Positions 50,550 to 59,492 of a DNA stretch of 64,000 nucleotides are shown here, one piece after another. The DNA is from Deltaproteobacteria bacterium (GTDB lineage Bacteria > Desulfobacterota > Binatia > UTPRO1). The translations under genes and the position numbers were made by a program. Position 1 is the stretch's first letter; each line of letters opens with the position of its first letter. The notes beneath the pieces were generated by a model. That model saw only the letters and a program-made list of their open reading frames with translations, was not told where the DNA came from and ran no database searches. The DNA is taken from the NCBI GenBank assembly GCA_020848745.1, contig JADLHM010000070.1, positions 1-64,000 on the forward strand. The letters run 5' to 3'.

Positions 50550-53477
50550 ATGCGGGAAATCTACCAGAGTCGGCGCGACTTCCTGAAACGCAGCGGAGCG
50601 ACCGTCCTCACTCTGTCGCTGTCGTCGTTGGCGCGCACGGCCGGCGGCTGGCTGCCGCACGCCTCGGCCGACGGCGAACGTGCTGCCAGCTACGCGGACT
50701 GGGAAGACGTCTACCGAAAACAATGGACGTGGGACCGCGTGGCGTTCGGCTCCCATCTGAACATCTGTTGGCCCGTGGGGTCGTGCCTGTTCCACGTCTA
50801 CGTGCGCAACGGAATCGTGTGGCGCGAGGAGCAGGCTGCACGAACCACGGCCTGCGCACCCGACTACCCGGACTACAACCCGATGGGCTGCCAGAAGGGC
50901 GCCGCGTTCAACAACAACCTCTACGGAGACGAACGCCTCAAGTTTCCGCTCAAGCGCACAGGGCGCCGCGGCGAGGGCAGGTGGGAGCGCATCGGCTGGG
51001 ACCAGGCGACGACCGAGATCGCCGATGCGATTCTCGACGGGCATCTCGCCGGCGGCACCGACACGTTCGTGCTCGATGCGCCGCACCACCACTGCGGATC
51101 GATCGGCTGGGCAGGCGCGATGCGCCTGAACTACCTGCTCGACGGAGTACAGCCCGACGTAAACGTCGACATCGGCGACGTCTACATGGGCGCGCTGCAG
51201 ACCTTCGGAAAGATGCAGTCCGGGTACTCGGCCGACAATCTCCTCGATGCCGAGCTCATCTTCATGACCTGCAGCAACTGGTCGTACACCTATCCCTCCG
51301 GGTACCACTTCCTGACCGAGGCGCGGTACAACGGTGCCGAGGTCGTGGTCATCGCGCCGGATTACAATCCGACGATGCCGGCGGCCGACATCCACGTGCC
51401 GGTGCGCGTCGGCGCCGATGCCGCCTTCTGGCTCGGTGTCTGCCACGTGATGATCTCGGAAGGCCTCTTCGACCGGGATTTCGTCGTCGAGCAGACGGAC
51501 CTGCCGCTCCTCGTACGCGACGACACCGGGAAGTTCCTTTCCGCGGCCGATGTGGAGGAAGGACGCGGCGACCAGTTCTACTTTTTCGACACCGGCGCCT
51601 CCGCGCTGCGCCCGGCCAGTCGGCGGACGCTGCGTGTCGAGGGATCCCCGCTGCTGGAAGGTGCGCGCACGGTCACGCTGCGCGACGGCACGCCGGTCGG
51701 CGTGCGCCCGGTGTTCGACCGCCTGAAGGAGATGCTCGAACGCGACTACGCCCCGGAGGAAGCGAGCCGGAAGAGCGGAGTGCCGGTGTCGCTGATCCGG
51801 GAGCTGGGGCGCAAGGTCGCGACCCGGCGCACCTGCTCGTACATAGGCTTCACGGCCGGCAAGCACTACCACGGCGACCTGATGGAGCGCAGCCTCCACC
51901 TCGCGATGGCGCTCAGCGGGAACTGGGGAAAACCGGGAACCGGCTATGCCATCGCGACGACGCCGGAGGAACACATCACGTACCTCGCGGCCATGGATCG
52001 TCCGGTGAAGGACGGGGGCGTCGAGGACCTGCACGGCGTGGCAGACGACGCCGCGGTCGGCATGCGCGGGCGCGATCCCGACAGCAACGACGAGATCGCC
52101 AATCTCGAGATGAACGTCAAGGCGACCCGGCTGATGGGGTTCGTCACGCCGTCGCTGTGGCTCTACAACCACGCCGGCTACAAGCCGCTCTACGACAATC
52201 CCGCGCTCGCCGATCCCGCGACCGGAAAGGTCTACGGCGACTATCTCCGGGAGGCGCTGGCGAACGACTGGTGGGTGAAGGACTCGTTGCGACCGGTCCC
52301 GGGAAACGACCCGCACGTCCTCATGCTGCTCAACCACAATCCACTCAGGCGCAAGCGCAGCGGCATGAAGACCTATCCCGACGTCCTGTTCCCGAAGCTC
52401 GGGATGATCTTCGCGCTCGAGACCAGGATGTCGTCCTCCGCGATGTACGCCGACATCGTGCTGCCCTGCGCCTGGTATTACGAGAAGCACGAGATGACGA
52501 ACGGGACCTCCGGCAACCCGTTCTACACGTATGTCGATCGCGCCGTGCCGCCGCCGGGCGAGTGCAAGGAAGAGTGGGCCATCATGGCGCTCATTCTCGA
52601 GAAGGTCGTCGAGCGCGCACGCGCACGCGGGCTCGCGGAATTCATCGACCACTTCGGCATGAAGCACCGCTACGCGGCCCTGCGCGACCAGTTCACGATG
52701 AACGGCCACCTCGAGACCAACGAGGATTGCCTGAAGGAACAGATCGAGATCTTCCGCACCGTCGGCGTGCTGCCGAAGGACTTCACGTACGAGCAGTTCC
52801 GAAGCGAGGGCCAGGTGCGCCTGCACGGGCTCAGCGGACGCGCACTCCTCGCAGCCGCGAACCAGTTCACCGCCGACCGGCCGTTCTACAGCTTCAGGTG
52901 GCACGTCGAGGACAAGAAGATCTTCCCGACCCACACCCGGCGGGCCCAGTTCTACCTCGACCACGACTGGTATCTCGAAGCCGGCGAGGCCCTGCCCGTG
53001 CACAAGGAAGCGCCGCCGATGGGCGGCGACTACCCGTTCGTGATCACCGGGGGCCATCCGCGCGTGAGCATCCATGCGACGCACCTCTCGAACGCGCACC
53101 TCTCCCGCCTCCACCGTGGCCAGCCGGTCGTGCACGTGAACGACCGCGATGCCGCACGGCTCGGGCTCGCCGACGGCGATTTCGCGGAAATCTACAACGA
53201 CATCGGCGAGAGCCGCGTCATGGTGAGGACCGCGGCCAACATCCAGCCGGGCCAGTGCGTCGTCTATTTCTGGGAGACCTACCAGTACAAGGACTGGAAA
53301 CCGTACGACACGCTGCTGATCGGCTTGCCGAAGGCTCTTCATCTCGCAGGCGGCTACGAGCAGTTCCGGTACTACTCGATGAACGGTGGTCCACAACCGG
53401 CCACCGACCGCGGCGTGCGCGTCGGGATCCGGCGCGCAGCGGACGAAGCGCCTCACGCCACCGGAGAGAGCCTGTGA
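50550..53477 (+). CDS. Type II DMSO-reductase-family molybdenum hydroxylase, alpha subunit (EbdA/S25dA-like)
   Basis: The 975-residue protein (EbdA is about the same length) has a twin-arginine signal, SRRDFLKRSG (about 7-16), so it is exported folded to the periplasm. His69, Cys73, Cys79 and Cys114 (SHLNICWPVGSC, MGCQKG) fit the FS0 cluster of type II enzymes. An Asp in VDIGDVYMGALQTFGKMQ (about 210) is the candidate Mo ligand. WREEQAA and DYPDYNPMGCQKGA are typical of the ethylbenzene/steroid C25/cymene dehydrogenase branch, which hydroxylates unactivated C-H bonds with water. The substrate is unknown. It is the first gene of the operon and overlaps the beta gene by GTGA. Confidence 0.93.
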   Translation: MREIYQSRRDFLKRSGATVLTLSLSSLARTAGGWLPHASADGERAASYADWEDVYRKQWTWDRVAFGSHLNICWPVGSCLFHVYVRNGIVWREEQAARTTACAPDYPDYNPMGCQKGAAFNNNLYGDERLKFPLKRTGRRGEGRWERIGWDQATTEIADAILDGHLAGGTDTFVLDAPHHHCGSIGWAGAMRLNYLLDGVQPDVNVDIGDVYMGALQTFGKMQSGYSADNLLDAELIFMTCSNWSYTYPSGYHFLTEARYNGAEVVVIAPDYNPTMPAADIHVPVRVGADAAFWLGVCHVMISEGLFDRDFVVEQTDLPLLVRDDTGKFLSAADVEEGRGDQFYFFDTGASALRPASRRTLRVEGSPLLEGARTVTLRDGTPVGVRPVFDRLKEMLERDYAPEEASRKSGVPVSLIRELGRKVATRRTCSYIGFTAGKHYHGDLMERSLHLAMALSGNWGKPGTGYAIATTPEEHITYLAAMDRPVKDGGVEDLHGVADDAAVGMRGRDPDSNDEIANLEMNVKATRLMGFVTPSLWLYNHAGYKPLYDNPALADPATGKVYGDYLREALANDWWVKDSLRPVPGNDPHVLMLLNHNPLRRKRSGMKTYPDVLFPKLGMIFALETRMSSSAMYADIVLPCAWYYEKHEMTNGTSGNPFYTYVDRAVPPPGECKEEWAIMALILEKVVERARARGLAEFIDHFGMKHRYAALRDQFTMNGHLETNEDCLKEQIEIFRTVGVLPKDFTYEQFRSEGQVRLHGLSGRALLAAANQFTADRPFYSFRWHVEDKKIFPTHTRRAQFYLDHDWYLEAGEALPVHKEAPPMGGDYPFVITGGHPRVSIHATHLSNAHLSRLHRGQPVVHVNDRDAARLGLADGDFAEIYNDIGESRVMVRTAANIQPGQCVVYFWETYQYKDWKPYDTLLIGLPKALHLAGGYEQFRYYSMNGGPQPATDRGVRVGIRRAADEAPHATGESL

Positions 53478-54532
53478 GCTACCGCATCGGAGGAACGAAG
53501 GACGATCTGCGCGCTGCGAAGCGACAGCTCGTCACCGTCATCGACCTGAACAAGTGCATCGGCTGCCAGACCTGCACGATCGCCTGCAAGAACCTTTGGA
53601 CGAAGCGGCCGGGCACCGAGCACATGCGCTGGGCGAACGTCTCGACGTGGCCCGGCAAGGGCTATCCGCGCGACTTCGAGAAGAAGGGCGGCGGGTTCCG
53701 CGACGGCCAGCCGCAGCCCGGCAGCATCCCCACGTACGAGGACAGCGGCGACGACTTCCGCTTCAATCATGACGAGGTCTTCTACGACGGAAACGGCCAG
53801 TCCGCGCACCTGCGTCCCATGCGCAGGCTCGACGGCGGCACGCCTCGCTGGGGCTACAACTGGGACGAAGACCAGGGCGGCGGCGACTGGCCGAACGCGT
53901 TCTTCGTCTACCTCGCGCGGATGTGCAATCACTGCAGCAATCCCGCATGCCTCGCCGCCTGTCCGACCCAGGCGATCTACAAGCGCGAGCAGGACGGAAT
54001 CGTGCTGATCGACCAGGAGCGGTGCAAAGGCCACCGGCACTGCGTCGAGGCCTGCCCCTACAAGGCGATTTACTTCAACCCCGTCAGCGAGACGAGCGAG
54101 AAGTGCATCCTGTGCTTCCCGCGCGTCGAGAAGGGCATTGCCCCGGCGTGCAACCGCCAGTGTCCCGGGCGTGTCCGCTGCTTCGGCTATCTCGACGACG
54201 AGACGAGCCACGTCCACCGACTGGTCCGGCAGTGGAGTGTGGCGCTTCCGCTGCACCCCGAGTACGGCACCGAGCCGAACATCTACTACGTCCCGCCCAT
54301 GGGATCGCGCGGATTCGGCGCCGACGGGGAGATCACCGACGACAGCCGCATCCCGGTCGAGCGACTCGAGGAGCTGTTCGGCCCGCGCGTGAACGACGCG
54401 TTGAAGGTGCTCCGCCAGGAGCGGGAGAAGCAGCGAAACGGCGGCAAGTCCGAGCTCATGGACATCCTCATCAGCAACATCTGGAAGGACCGTTTCGGCG
54501 GGTTCGACGCGGATCCGCTGACTCCGGCGTGA
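53474..54532 (+). CDS. Molybdenum hydroxylase, beta subunit (Fe-S)
   Basis: The 352-residue electron-transfer subunit has four cluster-binding groups: NKCIGCQTCTIACK, CNHCSNPACLAACP, CKGHRHCVEACP and EKCILCFPRV ... CNRQCPG. In the third group the second Cys is replaced (C-K-G-H), as in NarH/EbdB, where that site holds a 3Fe-4S cluster. Length and sequence order fit EbdB/DdhB. It should pass electrons from the Mo centre to the heme b subunit. The start is GTG at 53474, coupled to the alpha gene stop. It has no signal peptide, so it is exported with alpha. Confidence 0.93.
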   Translation: MSYRIGGTKDDLRAAKRQLVTVIDLNKCIGCQTCTIACKNLWTKRPGTEHMRWANVSTWPGKGYPRDFEKKGGGFRDGQPQPGSIPTYEDSGDDFRFNHDEVFYDGNGQSAHLRPMRRLDGGTPRWGYNWDEDQGGGDWPNAFFVYLARMCNHCSNPACLAACPTQAIYKREQDGIVLIDQERCKGHRHCVEACPYKAIYFNPVSETSEKCILCFPRVEKGIAPACNRQCPGRVRCFGYLDDETSHVHRLVRQWSVALPLHPEYGTEPNIYYVPPMGSRGFGADGEITDDSRIPVERLEELFGPRVNDALKVLRQEREKQRNGGKSELMDILISNIWKDRFGGFDADPLTPA

Positions 54533-54541
54533 GGTAGAACG

Positions 54542-55192
54542 ATGGGCTGCAAGGCGCACCGAGTTCCCGACTCCGACTCCGCCCTGCTCGACGCGTCGTC
54601 GAGCGCGTGGACGAACGTGCCGATGACGGCCATCGACTTGTTCCCGGCGCCGCTGCCGATGGTGGAGGCCGCCTCGCCGTTTCTCGCGCGTAGCGCCGGC
54701 CACGGCACGCTGCGCCGCATCGAGCTGGCGGCGGCTCACAACGGCCGCTGCCTGGCGATTTCCCTGCGATGGGGCTGCGGCAGGCACGCCGAGATCGTCG
54801 ATCTCGATCAGTTCGTGGACGCCGTCGCGGTGCTGTTCCCGATGTCGAGGACAGCCATCGCCATGACGATGGGCAGCGCCGAGGGGCCGGTGAACGGCTG
54901 GCTGTGGCGGGCGAACCGGCAGCGGCCGTACGAGATCATGGGCACGGGCTACGCTGCCGTCCGTCGTCTCGACGACGAAGCGGCAGGCGATCTCACCGCT
55001 TCCGCGCGTCACGATGGATCGAGCTGGCACGTCGTCTTCCGGCGTGGCTTGTCCGGCAAGGAGGGGCAGGTCTCCTTCCTGCCCGGGCAGGACCTGAAGA
55101 TCGCACTGGCCGCGTGGGACGGCGGCAACGCGGAGCGGTCGGGCCGCAAGTCGATTTCCGGCGACTTCACCGATTTCTCCCTGGAGGCCTGA
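54542..55192 (+). CDS. Molybdenum hydroxylase, gamma subunit (heme b, EbdC-like)
   Basis: The 216-residue protein is of EbdC/DdhC size (about 214) and fits the ethylbenzene dehydrogenase-related heme-binding family. AIAMTMGSAEGPVNGWLWR (about 104-122) has Met candidates for the axial heme ligand, and Lys residues around QDLKIALAAWDGGNAERSG (about 181-199) could be the second. EbdC uses Met/Lys ligation. No clear signal peptide is seen, as in families where gamma is carried by alpha or exported by an unusual N-terminus. It starts 9 bp after the beta gene. Confidence 0.85.
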   Translation: MGCKAHRVPDSDSALLDASSSAWTNVPMTAIDLFPAPLPMVEAASPFLARSAGHGTLRRIELAAAHNGRCLAISLRWGCGRHAEIVDLDQFVDAVAVLFPMSRTAIAMTMGSAEGPVNGWLWRANRQRPYEIMGTGYAAVRRLDDEAAGDLTASARHDGSSWHVVFRRGLSGKEGQVSFLPGQDLKIALAAWDGGNAERSGRKSISGDFTDFSLEA

Positions 55193-55195
55193 GGC

Positions 55196-55906
55196 ATGGG
55201 CGAGCGACTCCAGCTCACGATCGAGGACGGGCGTTCTGACGCCGCCGCGCGAGCCGTCGCCTACGATTCGTTCCGCCGGCTGTTCCTGTACCCGGGCGGC
55301 CAGGAGCAGAAGGACCTCGTTCTCGACGGCGCGATCGAGGATCTCCGGCGGATCGCGGCCGATCTTCCGTATCCCACCGTCTGGATGGCGGACCTCGCCA
55401 TGCCGCGAAGCATCGATGTCGCCACAGATTTCACTCGCCTGTTCGACCACTGCAGCGGACGCGCCAGAGCGTCGCTGCACGAAAAGGACCACGTCGCCGT
55501 CGAGGCCTCGCGACTGTGGGAGGAGCTGATCCGCTACTACGAGCACTTCGGCTTGGAGTACGATCTGGGCCGCGCGCGCGAGTGGCCGGACTGCCTGCCG
55601 GTCGAGCTCGAGTTCGCGCACTACCTCGCGTTCCTCGAAGCGACGGTCGATGCGCGACACACCCCGGATCTCGTGCGCGCGCAGGCCGATTTCCTCGACC
55701 GACACCTGGCGGCCTGGGTGCCCGCTTTCGCGGTGCGCGTCGCTCTGGCCGGCGCCGGCACCGTGTACTGCACCTGCGCGAATGCTCTCGCGGACTTCGT
55801 GGCGGCCGACGCCGGCTACCTCGACGCGCGCAGGACATCCCCGCCGATGGCCCGGGCGACCGGTCGATCTGGGCACGGCGCCAACCTGGAGAGCCGACGA
55901 ACATGA
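55196..55906 (+). CDS. TorD/DmsD-like chaperone (EbdD-like)
   Basis: The 236-residue all-helical protein has YDSFRRLFLYPGG at the start (about 23-35) and LPVELEFAHYLAFLEATVDA (about 143-162), the pattern of TorD-family chaperones that help insert the Mo cofactor and check the Tat signal of the alpha subunit before export. Position after the gamma gene is the same as ebdD. Its stop overlaps the acyl-CoA dehydrogenase start by 4 nt, so the pathway genes are tightly coupled to the enzyme genes. Confidence 0.87.
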   Translation: MGERLQLTIEDGRSDAAARAVAYDSFRRLFLYPGGQEQKDLVLDGAIEDLRRIAADLPYPTVWMADLAMPRSIDVATDFTRLFDHCSGRARASLHEKDHVAVEASRLWEELIRYYEHFGLEYDLGRAREWPDCLPVELEFAHYLAFLEATVDARHTPDLVRAQADFLDRHLAAWVPAFAVRVALAGAGTVYCTCANALADFVAADAGYLDARRTSPPMARATGRSGHGANLESRRT

Positions 55907-57186
55907 AACAATTCGACTACGACACGATTCCGATTGCCGACCTTCCGTACGGCGGGCTCGAGGCCGGCCTGAGCGACGAGGAGCGCGCGATCGCCGACAT
56001 GATTCGCGGCTTCGCCACGGACGTGATGCGACCGCTCGGCCAGAAGCTCGACCGGATGACGGCGGACGAGGTCGCAGCGGAAGGCTCGCCTGTCCTCGGG
56101 TTCCTCGAGCAGATGAAAGCGCTCGGCATGGGCATCGAAACGCTGGTCACGATGCCCGCCGGCCAGATGGTGCGGATGTTCCCCCTGGTGCAGAGCATCC
56201 TTGGCTGGGGCGACGCGGGCCTTGCCATTCTCGCGGGCGCGTCCGGCTTTCCGGCCACTGTCGCCCAGCTCAGCGGCAACGCCGAGCTGATCGAGAGATT
56301 CGGCTCCTGCCGCGGTTGCTGGATCGGCACGCAGCCGGACCGCGGCTCGGACACCACCGACCTCGATGGCCGCGAGAAGTTCCCGGGGCGGCGGCACGGC
56401 AAGGCCAATCTCGTCGCGCGAGTCACCCGCGACGAGGTGATCCTGCACGGGCAGACCTCCGCCTGGGTTACCGGTGCGCCGATCGCCGAGTGCGGCCTCG
56501 CGTACATACCGGCCGACTACGGGAACGGATTGTACGCCGATGACGGGACGATGCGTGGCGCCGTCGTGTTCGTGCCGTTCGACGAGCCGGGCGTGTCCAG
56601 GGGCAAGCCCCTCGAGAAGCTGGGCCAGCGCCCGCTCCCACAGGGTGAGGTGTTCTTCGACGAGGTCCGCCTGCCGCGGCGCTACCTGATGAGCGACGAC
56701 TCCGCGTACCGGGGAAAGTTCTTCAGCGCCTTCACACTGGCGAACATGGAGATGGCATGCGTGTTCGCGGGCGTCGCGCGCGCCGCCCTCGACCATGCCC
56801 TCGCCTATGTACACGAGCGCGAGCAGGGCGGCGCGCTGCTGATCGAGCACCAGAGCGTGCGGGCGCGCATTTTCCGCATCTGGCAGTCGTCGGAGGCCGC
56901 GTTCGCGATCGCCCAGCGCTGCGCGAACTACAACTTCCTCGGAAACCCTCACGTGCTCGCGTCCATCACGGCTAAGGTCACCGCCACGCAGCACGCGGTG
57001 CAGGCCGCCGACGAAGCGCTGCAACTGTTCGGCGGCTACGGTCTCAGCCGGGAGTATCCGATGGAGAAGCTCCTGCGCGATGCGCGCGCCGCGACGATCG
57101 AGGACGGAGAGAACCACATGCTCGGCCTGGTCGCCGCGGGTCACCTCAGCCAGTGGTTCCAGTCGTCGGGCCTTCGCGGTGCATGA
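55903..57186 (+). CDS. Acyl-CoA dehydrogenase family protein with altered catalytic base
   Basis: The 427-residue protein has an acyl-CoA dehydrogenase fold: GTQPDRGSD (about 142-150) is the FAD/substrate-binding turn, and LQLFGGYGLSREYPMEKLLRDA is the usual C-terminal part. The catalytic-Glu site of MCAD-type enzymes (I-Y-E-G-T) aligns to I-E-D-G-E, so Asp401, or the nearby Glu400 or Glu403, would have to act as the base. The alternative LCAD/IVD site is Ala. It could therefore be a modified dehydrogenase or a non-dehydrogenating member. It is in the Mo-hydroxylase operon and may act on a CoA-activated product of the hydroxylated substrate. Confidence 0.85.
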   Translation: MKQFDYDTIPIADLPYGGLEAGLSDEERAIADMIRGFATDVMRPLGQKLDRMTADEVAAEGSPVLGFLEQMKALGMGIETLVTMPAGQMVRMFPLVQSILGWGDAGLAILAGASGFPATVAQLSGNAELIERFGSCRGCWIGTQPDRGSDTTDLDGREKFPGRRHGKANLVARVTRDEVILHGQTSAWVTGAPIAECGLAYIPADYGNGLYADDGTMRGAVVFVPFDEPGVSRGKPLEKLGQRPLPQGEVFFDEVRLPRRYLMSDDSAYRGKFFSAFTLANMEMACVFAGVARAALDHALAYVHEREQGGALLIEHQSVRARIFRIWQSSEAAFAIAQRCANYNFLGNPHVLASITAKVTATQHAVQAADEALQLFGGYGLSREYPMEKLLRDARAATIEDGENHMLGLVAAGHLSQWFQSSGLRGA

Positions 57187-57230
57187 GGCGAACGACGAAG
57201 AACGCAGCGGGAACGTCCGGAGGCAGAACC

Positions 57231-58178
57231 ATGACGACACACGGGAAGCGCCTGGACGACGCCTTCCTTGCGGGACGGGTCGCCGTCATCACCGGGGCAG
57301 GCAGCGGGATCGGCCTGGCGATGGCCGAGCGGGCCGCGTCGGCGGGCATGAAGGTGGCGCTGGCCGACATCGAGGACGCAGCGCTCGCACGCGCCGAGTC
57401 GCGAGTCGGTGCCGCCGGCGCGCAGGTGATCGCCGTGCGCACCGACGTGAGCGATCCCGCGTCCGTCGACGAGCTCGCGCGGCGCGTGCAGCAAGAGCTT
57501 GGCGACCCGTGGCTCGTCGCCAACAACGCCGGCGTCGCGAAGATCGGCCTGTCCTGGCAGCTCCGCACTTCGGATTGGCGGTGGGTGCTCGACGTCAATC
57601 TATTCGGCGTCGTCCACGGCACCGTCGCGTTTTTGCCCGGACTGGTCGCGCGCAACGAAGGCCATCTCGTGAACACGGCTTCGGCCGCCGGATTGCTCGG
57701 CGTGCCTGGAGGCGCACCCTATGTCGCCTCCAAGCACGCCGTGGTCGGGCTGTCCGAGGCGATCTGTCGCGAGCTGCGTGCAACCGGATCGGCCGTGGGC
57801 GTCTCGGTGCTGTGTCCCGCCGCCGTGGACACCCGCATCGCCTATGCGGAGCGCAACCGGCCCGGGATGCCGCACTACGAGGCGCCGACCGAGGGACTGC
57901 CGCCGATTCTCGTCGAGGAACCCCTGCACGTCCTGGCGCCGCACGACGTCGCCGCGGCGGTGTTCGCCGCGATCCGCGAGAAGCGGTTCTGGATCCTGCC
58001 GCACGCCGAGCAACTTCGCGGTCCGGTGCTCGCCCGCGCACGCCAGATGATCGACGGCATCGATCCCGACGACGAAAGCATGGATCGTGCCTCGGCCATC
58101 ATTCACGGGTTCGTAGCCGGTGTGAGGTTTCTCGGACGAGACCCGGGATCGAGGCCCGCCGCGGCGGAAACGGCATGA
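57231..58178 (+). CDS. SDR family oxidoreductase
   Basis: This 315-residue classical SDR has TGAGSGIG (21-28), NNAG (about 98-101) and the catalytic Ser151, Tyr164 and Lys168 (NTASAAGLLG, PYVASKHA). The cofactor motif ALADIEDAA with Asp after the second strand suggests NAD. In a Mo-hydroxylase operon it is a good candidate to oxidise the secondary alcohol formed by the hydroxylase, as (S)-1-phenylethanol dehydrogenase does after ethylbenzene dehydrogenase. The ATG at 57231 has GGAGG six bases before it. It overlaps the next small gene by ATGA. Confidence 0.9.
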   Translation: MTTHGKRLDDAFLAGRVAVITGAGSGIGLAMAERAASAGMKVALADIEDAALARAESRVGAAGAQVIAVRTDVSDPASVDELARRVQQELGDPWLVANNAGVAKIGLSWQLRTSDWRWVLDVNLFGVVHGTVAFLPGLVARNEGHLVNTASAAGLLGVPGGAPYVASKHAVVGLSEAICRELRATGSAVGVSVLCPAAVDTRIAYAERNRPGMPHYEAPTEGLPPILVEEPLHVLAPHDVAAAVFAAIREKRFWILPHAEQLRGPVLARARQMIDGIDPDDESMDRASAIIHGFVAGVRFLGRDPGSRPAAAETA

Positions 58179-58549
58179 AGTCGCATTCCATGGTGCTGTT
58201 CATCGGCGGCACGACGCTGGCCGCTTGTGGTGCCGCCGTGATCGGCCTGCTCGGCATCGTCGGCGGCCCGCCGGCGCAGCCCGACGGCGAGAAGTTCACC
58301 GTCGATGCGACACCGATCGCGCGACTCGTGGACACGCCGTGCACACATGCGCTCTTCGTCGAACGACTCGGCGCCGGAGACCTGATCGACAGCCCGCAGC
58401 TGCGGCTCGCGAGCCGGTTGACGCTGCGGCGCCTCGCCGACCTGCCGTTCGTCGATCTCAGCGAGATGAAACTGAAAGGAGTCCAGGCCGAGCTCGCCGG
58501 CCTCGACCCTCATGCACCGGACTGTCGCCGCACCGGCTCGAACCCATAG
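58175..58549 (+). CDS. Small membrane-anchored protein, unknown function
   Basis: The 124-residue product has one N-terminal hydrophobic segment (about 6-30, LFIGGTTLAACGAAVIGLLG). It contains an L-A-A-C lipobox-like tetrad, but hydrophobic residues continue after the Cys, so a plain membrane anchor is equally likely. The rest is a short soluble domain with Cys near 55 and 117. I do not recognise a family. It is translationally coupled to the SDR gene (ATGA) and lies before the acetoacetate-decarboxylase-like gene, so it is probably part of the pathway, perhaps an electron-transfer or periplasmic accessory protein. Confidence 0.6.
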   Translation: MKSHSMVLFIGGTTLAACGAAVIGLLGIVGGPPAQPDGEKFTVDATPIARLVDTPCTHALFVERLGAGDLIDSPQLRLASRLTLRRLADLPFVDLSEMKLKGVQAELAGLDPHAPDCRRTGSNP

Positions 58550-58584
58550 AGGTTCGAGCCCTGTGGGGTGAGGAGGACGAAACG

Positions 58585-59334
58585 ATGGCGTTCAACCTGA
58601 TTCGCGGAATCCGTGCATGGAAGGACCACGGCATGCGGTTCGGCGGCGCGTTGTGGAGCAACGCCCGCATGGTCTTCGTCGACCTCCCCGTGGATCCCGG
58701 CGAGGTCGAGCCCTGGCTGCCGTTTCCAATGCGCCTGGCACGGCCGGCGCGTGTGACGTTCTTCGTGGCGCACTATCCCGAATGCGTCTGGGGCGTTCCG
58801 TACCACGAGATCGGGCTCTTCGTGCAGGTGCGACTCTTCGGCATCGTTCCGATGCTCCATTGCGCATGGATGCTGGTCGATGACGACACGCACCTGATCA
58901 ACGGGCGCGAGATGCTCGGCTACCCCAAGAAGATGGCGACGATCCGTTTCGAGGAACGCGACGGAAGGATCTTCGGCTCCGCCGAGCGCAGGGGACGCGA
59001 AGTCTGCCGCATCGAGGGAACGATCGGCGCACCGCTGCAGGATCCGCCGCCGGGGGTCGGCCGCTGGGGCGTCAACGCCCGGCACCTGCTGACGTTCACG
59101 CCGGGCCACCTCGTCGTGGTCAAGCCGACCGAGACCGTCCACCAGGCGAACGCCGTCGATCTCCAGGTGACGCTGACGCCGACCGAGAACGATCCCATCT
59201 GTCGCGTCGCCGGTGCGCCAGAGAACGCCACCATCCGCACGTGCGACATCGGCATGAGCCCGATTCCACCGATCCGGATCTGGCCCGTTGGCCCGCTGTT
59301 CCAGGCGACGTTGATGCGTCTTCGCGTGAGCTGA
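58585..59334 (+). CDS. Acetoacetate decarboxylase family protein
   Basis: The 249-residue protein is similar in length to acetoacetate decarboxylase. The key segment NGREMLGYPKKMATI places two lysines at 115 and 116, the same numbering as the Schiff-base Lys115 and its neighbour Lys116 in the clostridial enzyme. The EIGLFVQVRLFG and TFTPGHLVVVKPTE segments fit the fold. The family also includes enzymes that act on other keto acids. As last gene of the operon it could decarboxylate a beta-keto acid made by the SDR and dehydrogenase. GAGGAG is 8-9 bases before the ATG. Confidence 0.88.
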   Translation: MAFNLIRGIRAWKDHGMRFGGALWSNARMVFVDLPVDPGEVEPWLPFPMRLARPARVTFFVAHYPECVWGVPYHEIGLFVQVRLFGIVPMLHCAWMLVDDDTHLINGREMLGYPKKMATIRFEERDGRIFGSAERRGREVCRIEGTIGAPLQDPPPGVGRWGVNARHLLTFTPGHLVVVKPTETVHQANAVDLQVTLTPTENDPICRVAGAPENATIRTCDIGMSPIPPIRIWPVGPLFQATLMRLRVS

Positions 59335-59360
59335 GCAGCGCGCGCGCGAACGCCGCGTCG

Positions 59361-59492
59361 CTACGGCGGATCGAGATCGCGGCAGAAAGCCGAAACGGTA
59401 CGAAGGCGGGACTTCTCCGTGTCGAAGATGCCCTTCACGAGGTTTCGCCAGCGGGCGTATTTGTGGATCTCGTCGAGTACGAGCAGTCGCCT
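59361..59492 (-). pseudogene. Remnant of an AAA ATPase (AAA_14/DUF4143 type)
   Basis: Reading the minus strand from 59486, 41 codons give LLVLDEIHKYARWRNLVKGI and a further FDTEKSRLRT, then a stop at 59361-59363. This matches the Walker B segment (LVLDEIHKYPRW...KGLYD) of ATPases found with DUF4143. The frame is closed by a stop at 59493-59495, no Walker A is present, and the C-terminal part is lost, so it is a fragment. It abuts the histidine kinase fragment in another frame. Confidence 0.6.

Noticed and set aside
50475-53456. 993-codon minus-strand frame opposite the Mo hydroxylase alpha gene
   Set aside because: The plus strand shows Tat signal, Fe-S ligands and family motifs. The minus frame is a codon-bias shadow.
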